Origin: Parafannyhessea umbonata
Lineage (GTDB): Bacteria > Actinomycetota > Coriobacteriia > Coriobacteriales > Atopobiaceae
Assembly (NCBI RefSeq): GCF_900111255.1
Contig: NZ_FOGP01000004.1
Span: 62,001-126,000 of the forward strand
Length of the DNA stretch: 64,000 bases
Direction: 5' to 3'
Positions within the stretch are counted from its first letter, which is position 1; every line of letters starts with the position of its first letter. Made by a program: the position numbers and the translations under genes. Below the pieces are notes generated by a model, which saw only the letters and a program-made list of their open reading frames with translations, had not been told where the DNA came from and did not search any database. Below, in pieces: positions 17,016 to 23,986 of the stretch.

Positions 17016-17438
17016 ATGCGCCAACAACGCAATCCCCTGGGCAGAAATCGACAACAGGCAAGCCTACCGCAGCTCAAGTCCGTGGTCAGATTCGTGCTAC
17101 GCCCAAGGTCTACCCTTCTCTCACAAGCCCGCAAAAGAACAATCGCGGCTCGGAAGGGTTCCACATGAAACGTCCGTCACCAGACATAAGGCCAGTCCTT
17201 TGGGAAGCAAACACGCACATTCAGCCCCTTAGCCAGGGGCCCAGCGAGAAGCGCCTGCCTCTCGCTCGCGTGCCCGTTCTGGCTACGGAGTCCCCAGCCC
17301 TCTTGACACGCAACGCCTTCGGGTACGGCCATGCCGGGGCGCGACGGCTCAACCTTTTGTAACAAGCGCAGCGAAAAAGCAGGGGTTCCAGCCGTTACGT
17401 GGGTAATATCTAATCGTCCGCAAAACGAAGGAGGTACC
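17016..17438. other. 423-base intergenic region with several hairpins, no gene recognised
   Basis: No credible coding frame on either strand. Inverted repeats are dense between about 17215 and 17300: gccccttagccaggggc, then agcgaga/tctcgct enclosing 10 bases. A further GC-rich segment lies near 17310-17355. No match to tmRNA, 6S, SRP or RNase P RNA was seen. It may hold a small RNA or decayed sequence; its end must carry the glutaredoxin promoter (TAATAT near 17404 is a -10 candidate). Confidence 0.4.
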
Positions 17439-17684
17439 ATGGCTGAAGAAAAGGAACTGGTTCTGTACTACAAGCCCACTTGTCCGTTCTGCGCTAAGGT
17501 GCTCGACTTTATGGAAGAGGACGGCATCGAGCTTCCGCTGCGCAACATCCTCACGGATGACGCCGCGCTCAAGACGCTTATCGAGGTCGGTGGCAAGAAG
17601 CAGGTCCCCTGCCTCTTTATCGACGGCGAGCCGTTGTACGAATCCAACGACATCATCGATTATCTGCGAGCCAACTGCTCCTAA
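17439..17684 (+). CDS. Glutaredoxin-like thiol-disulfide protein
   Basis: 81 residues, the size of a monothiol/dithiol glutaredoxin. It has the redox motif C15-P-F-C18 after strand LVLYYKPT, the cis-proline region KKQVPCLFIDG, and ESNDIIDYLRANC at the end, which matches the glutathione-binding GSDDI/ESNDI helix of glutaredoxins. It likely reduces disulfides in the cytosol. ATG 17439 has GAAGGAGG just upstream (GGAGG, 4-base gap), so the longer open frame is rejected. It stands alone between an unexplained intergenic region and a terminator. Confidence 0.9.
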   Translation: MAEEKELVLYYKPTCPFCAKVLDFMEEDGIELPLRNILTDDAALKTLIEVGGKKQVPCLFIDGEPLYESNDIIDYLRANCS

Positions 17685-17732
17685 AGCAAGGCGAGCGCTA
17701 TTCTTGCCCATATCATAGCGACCGGACACACA

Positions 17733-17769
17733 AGGAGGCCCACCTCGTCGAGGCGGGCCTCCTGCTCTT
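17733..17769 (+). terminator. Intrinsic terminator between convergent genes
   Basis: aggaggccc (17733-17741) pairs with gggcctcct (17755-17763), followed by a pyrimidine-rich GCTCTTCTT. It ends the glutaredoxin transcript shortly before the opposing M28-like gene. Confidence 0.75.
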
Positions 17770-17781
17770 CTTGATACGAGA

Positions 17782-20700
17782 CTATGCGCGGCGGATGAGC
17801 TCGGCAACGAGTTCAGTGACCGTTGCGACCTGCGCTCGATCGATGTTGGGCGCAACGTCCTCAGCCGTATGCGACAGCGCCGGAACACCGGAAGGCGCCG
17901 TTCCCATGATGGTGGTCGCGCGCATGTTCGCCTTCATGGCGGGCGTAGCATCAGTCGTCGCCCAGTTGTACTTCCTGTGACCCAGGGCAACGTGCATGTC
18001 CCTTGCGATGTTGAGGAGTAGGCGACCCATCCTCCTGTCCGCGCGACGGATCTCGGCGGAGCCCTCGTGGCTCAGGATGGTAAGGTCGCCGGCACCGACG
18101 GAGTCCAGGTTGACGACGAAGGCGCCACGAACGTCGCGGCGATACTCCGCTAGGAAGTTCTTGATGCCAGCATGATCGAGCGAGGAAGCTCCAACGGCGA
18201 CGAACCAGATGTCGTGTGCGAGAAGCTCGTCGTCGTTCATTCCCAGGATGGCCTCGCGGACGTCTTCGTCGTTCGGCTCCCCACCAGACTCAGCAAGCGG
18301 CTCGGAGTAGCCGTCATCGTAGGGCGCAGCAGCATCCTCGGGCGAATGCGTTTGCTTACCATACTCGTACTGGACTTCGCCAGCACCCTCAGGACCCGAA
18401 GAGAGCTCGTATCCCACGGCGCCCTCGGGCTCAACGTTCTGCTCGCCCTCAACGACGCGGAACCCAGAGCGGGTGGTGCCGCCACCCTTCCAGTTGCCGC
18501 GGCCCTTCTCGGACTCGTCCTTGAAGTTGTCCCAGTTACCAATCTTGCGGCCGTTCTTCTTGGCGTCATAGTCCTGCTCGACGCCAAGCCAGTCGCTCAT
18601 CGATTCCGGCTCTTCTGCCTTCTTGTGTCCGAACAGTGAGAAGTGCTTCTTCTGACGCTTCTCGGCAGCCTGGACAGACTGGCGCAGGGGCGCGTCAGCA
18701 CTGCTGACGAATCCGATGGCCTGGCGCTCTCCATGGCGTGTGCCCTCGTCGGTCGCTTCGGCGCGGTGCTCGGGAGCAACGGACTCAATCGGCTTGACCG
18801 GAGCGTTATCGAGCGTGCTCGGCGTGGGCGACGTGGAGTCTGGGTCGCTCACGAACGGATCGGACGGGGTGACGGACGGGTCGGGAAGGTCGAACAGGAC
18901 CGCGCGGCGGGCGATGTTGGGCTGGGGCATCGGGCGAAACGAGCTTGTCCCCCATGACGGATCCTCGATAGGTGCGGGGTTGGGCTTCTCCTCCGAGACA
19001 CCCTTGATGCCCAGGCCGTCGACGGACAGGGCGTCGAGGCCGCTGACGTCCTTGGTTGCGAGCTCCTCCTCCGGAACGTCCTGCTCGGACGAGAAGGTCA
19101 TTGCGCTTACGGCGATGGTCGCCTGCGGATCGATGTCCTGCTTGGGCATCGGCGCGGGCTGCATGGTCTGGATGTCCTGGCCGAGCCTTTCCGAACGAGG
19201 GGAGGGCTCGTGGGTCGTCTCAGGAAGGGGCTCGAAGCCAACCGTCTGGGTTGCCTCGGACTCGTCAGCACCGGAGGCTGCCTTCGCGGAGGGTGCTGGC
19301 TCGAATGCCGTCGTCTCGCCCGAGCCTGCCTCCTCGGCGCTCGGCTCGGCAATCGTCGGAGTCTCCACTGCGAAGTCGCCGCTCTCATCGGCGACGGCCT
19401 CGGCGGCGGTGTCGGCGACCTCGGTCACGTCAGAGTCAGCGGGCGCCGCGGCGTCAGCGGCACGCTCGACCTGCTCACGACCCTCAGCCGAAGCAGCGGG
19501 GCTCCTGAAACGCTCGACCAGTCGGCCCCAAGCCGTCTTGAGGTTGTCCAGAAGCGCAGGCGCGGCACCGGCCGAAGCCTCGCCCCCATCGGAGACGGTC
19601 TCGAACTCCGCATCCTCGTAAAGGGGCTCGACTTGGGCAGCAACTTCCGGATGCACAACCGGTGCGGCCGCGTCATCGGCGGCGCCGACCTCTACGGGAG
19701 CATCCTCCGCCGCGTCCGCAACGGGAGCGAAAGAGGTGGTCTCCTGAGCATCAAATCCAGCCGGCGTCTCCTGCTCCGCGCCATCAGCGTCCATCAGGGG
19801 AAGTTCGGGCACGATAGGCTCATACTCAGCCGGCACCCCGGCATACAGAGGCTCGTCGGCGGCGGAATCGCCGTCCGCGCTGGCGGCAGCGCCATCGGGC
19901 TCGTCGGGCACGGCGGCTTCGTCGGAGGACTGGAACGCATTCGCGACCGCATTTAGCTCGTCGGTCTCGGGGACCTCGGGAACTATCGACGCAATGGGCT
20001 CGAAGCTCGGGACGTCTTCGAGCGAGCTCTCGTGCTCGGACTCCGTCCGGGTTCCGAGGTCCTGTGTCGAAGCAACAAAGGACTGCTCCGCATCAGGCAA
20101 GAAGGACGTGGTCTCGGAAAGCTCGGTCCTCTCGGTGACTTCGGCAAAGCCGTCCTCTTCCGTACCCTCGATGGGCTCGTCGGCAGCGGCGGCACGAGGG
20201 GTGGGCTCGCCTACCGCAGAGTGCTCCTCGAAGGCGCCCGTCGACGCAACCTGGACAGGCTCCGGCTGGACAAGCTCATAGTGGGCAAAGGGGTACTGCT
20301 CTTCGTACGTGACGTAGTGGAGAAGGCCGTCCTCGTCGTACTCCGGGTACTCGTAGTACTCGGGAATCTCATGGTCGTACTCGACGAATCCAGACGGCTG
20401 GGGTGACGCGGCATTCTGGTCGGCAAGGCCCTCGGCGGCAAGCGCCGCATCCTCCTCGGCGTAGAGGCTCGAGAAGTCCGGAATCTCGGGAATCTCGGGA
20501 AGGTCAGAAAGGTCGATCTGCGGAGCGGGCGGCTCCTTATAGATGATCTGGCAATCCTCGGGAAGGATGTTCAGGCTCTGCATGAACTCGGCGCCGCGGC
20601 GGACCCTGCCCGCAAGGAGCTCCTTGTAGCTCGGCACGCTCAGCTCGTCCGCCTCGACATCGACGGCGACGGAGTGGTCGTCGGACTCCTCCTTGGCAAG

Positions 20701-21723
20701 CACTTCTCCACCGAAGGCCTCTGCCTGGGGAGAAGCGATCTCCTGGTAGTCGTCAGCCGGAGCTGGCCCGAAGGTCGACGCGCCATAGACCTCGTCCTGA
20801 GGCCGTTCGACGTATGCAGGATAGTCGGCAGGCTCGGGCTCGGCGACAGGCTCGTCATCGTAGCCGCGCGGCACGTAATGATTGACGGCAACGTCGTCAT
20901 CGCCAGGGTACTCGGGCTCGTCGAAGGCCCCCTCGGGCTCGGGAGCGGGAACCGCCTCGATGTGCGGGTGCAGGGCCATATAGCGTTTAGCCTCGTCGTC
21001 GGAGGGGTGCACCTTATCCATCACGCCGAGCATGGCCGCAACGGACGCCTTGTTGTCGTTCGCTCCCTCGGTGCAGGGGGCAAAGCGCCCGTAGATCGCC
21101 GCAACGCCGACCAGCAGCGAGGGCAACGAAGCCAGGATGCCCACAATCCAGAGGAGGTGTCGGAACGACTCGGGCAGGAAGCCCATGATTTGAATGAGCG
21201 CGCACACGGCAACCACGTTGGTGCAGACGAACGTCGAACGCCGGATGAGCGGCTGAAAGACCGAGAACTGTTCGCGGTACAGAAGGCCCTCGTTGGGAGT
21301 GTCGTAGTGAGCGACAATCACGATGGGTCGGTTGCCCTTCACCACGAGGGGACCGGAGGCGCGATGCACGCCGATAACGTTCTGGCTGCGCGCCTTGGGC
21401 CCAAGGTTGGCCAGAACGTTCCTCCCACTGTACTCAAGAACAAGGAGCGCAAACGGGACGCCCACCAGAAGCAGGCCCACGAGCGCGACAACCGAACCCA
21501 GGAAGCCGACGAGCAACATGCCCAGGAACATGATTACGTACATGACGTTGCGAGGCAGGTCGCCGGCGGCAGGCGTATCGAAATCCTGCATCTGAACCTC
21601 GAGCCCGTGTTCCTGCATGAGTGAGCCCAACAGCTCCGCAGCGTCAAGCTCTTCCTGGCTGTTCGCGGGAGAGATGTCTATCTTCTCGTTGAGGTAATCA
21701 AGATACGTGCGAGTTTCTGACAT
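17782..21723 (-). CDS. Membrane M28-peptidase-like protein split by a ~900-residue acidic insertion
   Basis: 1313 residues. Residues 1-240 hold two membrane hairpins (about 60-97 and 165-212) and the first half of an M28 zinc-peptidase fold: VIVAHYDTP (His139, Asp141) and CTEGANDNKASVAAML (Asp223). Residues ~240-1165 are low-complexity, rich in Glu, Ala, Asp, Pro and Ser, with short recurring acidic phrases, and are probably disordered. Residues ~1168-1313 resume the fold: WFVAVGASSLDHAG, VVNLDSVGAGDLT (Asp1207) and PALSHTAED (His1285). The Glu-Glu pair that normally supplies the general base and a metal ligand (GAEE) is replaced by Ser-Ser, so activity is doubtful. Start has AAAGGA 9 bases upstream. 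Role unknown. Confidence 0.8.
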   Translation of the reverse strand: MSETRTYLDYLNEKIDISPANSQEELDAAELLGSLMQEHGLEVQMQDFDTPAAGDLPRNVMYVIMFLGMLLVGFLGSVVALVGLLLVGVPFALLVLEYSGRNVLANLGPKARSQNVIGVHRASGPLVVKGNRPIVIVAHYDTPNEGLLYREQFSVFQPLIRRSTFVCTNVVAVCALIQIMGFLPESFRHLLWIVGILASLPSLLVGVAAIYGRFAPCTEGANDNKASVAAMLGVMDKVHPSDDEAKRYMALHPHIEAVPAPEPEGAFDEPEYPGDDDVAVNHYVPRGYDDEPVAEPEPADYPAYVERPQDEVYGASTFGPAPADDYQEIASPQAEAFGGEVLAKEESDDHSVAVDVEADELSVPSYKELLAGRVRRGAEFMQSLNILPEDCQIIYKEPPAPQIDLSDLPEIPEIPDFSSLYAEEDAALAAEGLADQNAASPQPSGFVEYDHEIPEYYEYPEYDEDGLLHYVTYEEQYPFAHYELVQPEPVQVASTGAFEEHSAVGEPTPRAAAADEPIEGTEEDGFAEVTERTELSETTSFLPDAEQSFVASTQDLGTRTESEHESSLEDVPSFEPIASIVPEVPETDELNAVANAFQSSDEAAVPDEPDGAAASADGDSAADEPLYAGVPAEYEPIVPELPLMDADGAEQETPAGFDAQETTSFAPVADAAEDAPVEVGAADDAAAPVVHPEVAAQVEPLYEDAEFETVSDGGEASAGAAPALLDNLKTAWGRLVERFRSPAASAEGREQVERAADAAAPADSDVTEVADTAAEAVADESGDFAVETPTIAEPSAEEAGSGETTAFEPAPSAKAASGADESEATQTVGFEPLPETTHEPSPRSERLGQDIQTMQPAPMPKQDIDPQATIAVSAMTFSSEQDVPEEELATKDVSGLDALSVDGLGIKGVSEEKPNPAPIEDPSWGTSSFRPMPQPNIARRAVLFDLPDPSVTPSDPFVSDPDSTSPTPSTLDNAPVKPIESVAPEHRAEATDEGTRHGERQAIGFVSSADAPLRQSVQAAEKRQKKHFSLFGHKKAEEPESMSDWLGVEQDYDAKKNGRKIGNWDNFKDESEKGRGNWKGGGTTRSGFRVVEGEQNVEPEGAVGYELSSGPEGAGEVQYEYGKQTHSPEDAAAPYDDGYSEPLAESGGEPNDEDVREAILGMNDDELLAHDIWFVAVGASSLDHAGIKNFLAEYRRDVRGAFVVNLDSVGAGDLTILSHEGSAEIRRADRRMGRLLLNIARDMHVALGHRKYNWATTDATPAMKANMRATTIMGTAPSGVPALSHTAEDVAPNIDRAQVATVTELVAELIRRA

Positions 21724-21949
21724 GCTTTATCGTCCTTTGCCGGGGCAATGAAATTCAATAGCGATATACAGCTTTCGAGTATACGTCTAATGCTCCGAGA
21801 ATTCGGATGGAGCAAGCAGCAATTACGGTGACGTACACGATAAATTGCCTTGATGGGTGCCATTTGGAAACCACAGTCGCTCGCTTCAGACGGTCCTTAA
21901 GACAGAAGAACGTATAGTCTTGCTAGAGAGACGATAGGGAGAAGAACAC
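21724..21949. promoter_or_regulatory. Divergent intergenic region, M28-like gene / WYL regulator
   Basis: 226 bases separating two divergent genes, AT-richer than the flanks. TATAGT near 21913 is a -10 candidate for the plus-strand WYL gene. No operator repeat was recognised. Confidence 0.3.
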
Positions 21950-23986
21950 ATGACCAGTGCCCACGAAGCCCCCACGAACAAGGACGTCAGAATCTCGAAG
22001 GACGACGAGCAGGCGATGCGCCTGGTCAACCTACTCGTAGGCTTTTCCAACGCGCATCACCCCCTGACAAGCGCCGAGGTAAAGGCCAATTGGTACGCAG
22101 TGGGCGAAAAATGCAAGATATCCGACGACAGTTTCTCAAAAGCTTTCTCTCGTGACCGCAAGCAGCTGGCCCGCCTGGGCGTCATCATCGAGCAGGCAGG
22201 CTCGCGAGACAGCCTCAAGCTGTGGCAGCTCAACGGCACCGAGTCCTTCGTCGACCATAGTCAGGAGCTCTCGGAAATCGAAAGCATGCAGCTGGTTGTC
22301 GCACTCAGCCCGCTGCGTGACGACCCAGCCTTTCCGTTTCGCTCGGAGCTCAGTCGCGCCCTCAGCAAGATAAACACGTCCTTCTCCATTGCACCGCAAG
22401 GCGTGAGTGTGGGTCGAGAGGAAGCACGCAACCCCATAGAGAATCACCTGAGCGACGCGCTGCTGTCGCAGCACTTCGTCAGGGCTGACTATCAGAAGGC
22501 TGACGGCAAGCGCGCACGCTACCGCCTGGCGCTGCTCGGAACCTTTGGCAACTGGTACCACAGCTACTACGTCGCGGCGAAGGTCGACGAGAAGGGCGAG
22601 TTCGATGTGGATGCGGCGCGCGTCTTTCGGCTGGACCGCTTTGCGCGCGTCTCGGTCGAGGAGCGTTCTCACTACGAAATCCCTCTCGACTTCAACGCCG
22701 AGAGCTACCACGTTCTCCCCTTCCAGATTGGAGAGCCTACGGAGAGCTTGACGTTTTTGGTTGCGCCAACACCCAGCGACGAGGTGCAAAACGCCTGCGT
22801 ACGCTCGGGGTCTGTCCAACGAGACGAGTCCGGATCCATGCGTTGGGCCGTCAGTGCGGCAGACGTTAGCCTCGCAGCGCGTTGGGCCGTCGCCGAGGGC
22901 ATCACTCCCCTGTCCCCCCGGACGCTGGTCGACGCATACAACACGATTGTGAAAGAGGCGGCCGACACGCATGCCAAGGCTAACGTCGTCAGCCGACTCC
23001 AAGGCTCTGGCGGCAAGCAGAGTCAGAGCGTCACGAAGCGATCAAAGGGACGCCCTGGCGGCATCGAACGAGCCAGGGATCTCTTTGCCCTCATCGGCGC
23101 GCTGCAGAACGACGCGGACTCGCTTTCCGTCGAGGCCGTGGCGAAGCGACTCAACTGCAGCACCGATCACGCACGAAGGCTCACGGACCTGCTCATCCAA
23201 TCCACCGCCGAAGGCGAGGGCACACACCTCCCCCTCACCTACGACGAGGCCACCGGCGAGGTCGGGCTCAGCTCATCCACTCCCTCGAGAGCACACGGAC
23301 GACCGGTTCGACTGCTTCCCAGCGAGGCATACGCCCTGCTCAAGGGTATGGCGGCAACCGGAATCTCTTTGGGTGGCCCCCATGGTCGGAAGCTAGTTCG
23401 CGCGCTTGCCGAGCGCGTTGCCGAAGGGACGCGCCTCCGGGCGTTCCCGTCCGTGTCGCCCACGCCTCGGACGGAAACGCCCGCACAGTCAAACAACGAT
23501 GGAAAGAAGATCCTCACCTGCTCCCAGGCACTCAATGCGCAGAAGAACGTGCGCTTTGACTATCAGTCGGCAGGCTTCAAGTCATCCAGAACGGTGAGGC
23601 CGCTTGGCCTTGTCTACCAAGAGGGTCACAGCTACCTGAGCGCCTACGACCTTGGACGACAATCAGAGCGCCTGTTCAGGACCGACAGGATGAGCAACGT
23701 AAGCGCCACGGACTCGAGCCAGGCAAGCGATTGGCTGCCGGAGAGTTCTGAGCCCAGGCCGATCGTCTTCGAGGTGCTCGACCGCAAGACCGTCATGTCC
23801 TTCAACTGGCCCAACACGCACTTCTTCACCGCAGACGGCAGAACCATGGGACAGACCGACTACTATGGCGGAATGTGGCTCGTCCGCAGGTTCGCCGCCC
23901 TTTCGAGAGCCGTCGCACTTGGCGACGAGGGGCTCTGCCTGTCCGTAGGAGACTACGCGCGCGAGCTCCTCCACATGCCGATGTAG
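21950..23986 (+). CDS. WYL-domain transcriptional regulator, fused PafB/PafC-like double module
   Basis: 678 residues with two tandem HTH-WYL units. The first HTH lies around 25-95 (DDEQAMRLVNLLVGFSNAHH, SFSKAFSRDRKQLARLGV) and the first WYL-type sensor around 170-330. The second HTH lies around 365-450 (GGIERARDLFALIGALQND, SVEAVAKRLNCSTDHARRL) and the second WYL around 520-678 (LTCSQALNAQKNVRFDYQSA, TVRPLGLVYQEGHSYLSAYD). Separate PafB and PafC proteins in mycobacteria activate DNA-damage genes, so this may be a fused equivalent; that is inference. Its 3' end overlaps the opposing dinG-like gene by 34 bases. Start has AGGGAG 8 bases upstream. Confidence 0.85.
   Translation: MTSAHEAPTNKDVRISKDDEQAMRLVNLLVGFSNAHHPLTSAEVKANWYAVGEKCKISDDSFSKAFSRDRKQLARLGVIIEQAGSRDSLKLWQLNGTESFVDHSQELSEIESMQLVVALSPLRDDPAFPFRSELSRALSKINTSFSIAPQGVSVGREEARNPIENHLSDALLSQHFVRADYQKADGKRARYRLALLGTFGNWYHSYYVAAKVDEKGEFDVDAARVFRLDRFARVSVEERSHYEIPLDFNAESYHVLPFQIGEPTESLTFLVAPTPSDEVQNACVRSGSVQRDESGSMRWAVSAADVSLAARWAVAEGITPLSPRTLVDAYNTIVKEAADTHAKANVVSRLQGSGGKQSQSVTKRSKGRPGGIERARDLFALIGALQNDADSLSVEAVAKRLNCSTDHARRLTDLLIQSTAEGEGTHLPLTYDEATGEVGLSSSTPSRAHGRPVRLLPSEAYALLKGMAATGISLGGPHGRKLVRALAERVAEGTRLRAFPSVSPTPRTETPAQSNNDGKKILTCSQALNAQKNVRFDYQSAGFKSSRTVRPLGLVYQEGHSYLSAYDLGRQSERLFRTDRMSNVSATDSSQASDWLPESSEPRPIVFEVLDRKTVMSFNWPNTHFFTADGRTMGQTDYYGGMWLVRRFAALSRAVALGDEGLCLSVGDYARELLHMPM

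Noticed and set aside
17155-17175. parS-like sequence (GGTTCCACATGAAACG)
   Set aside because: Four differences from the 16-base consensus, far from the cluster at 31.2 kb.
17177-17440. 87-codon minus-strand frame before the glutaredoxin gene
   Set aside because: No ribosome site, odd composition, and it runs across the promoter and start of a convincing plus-strand gene.
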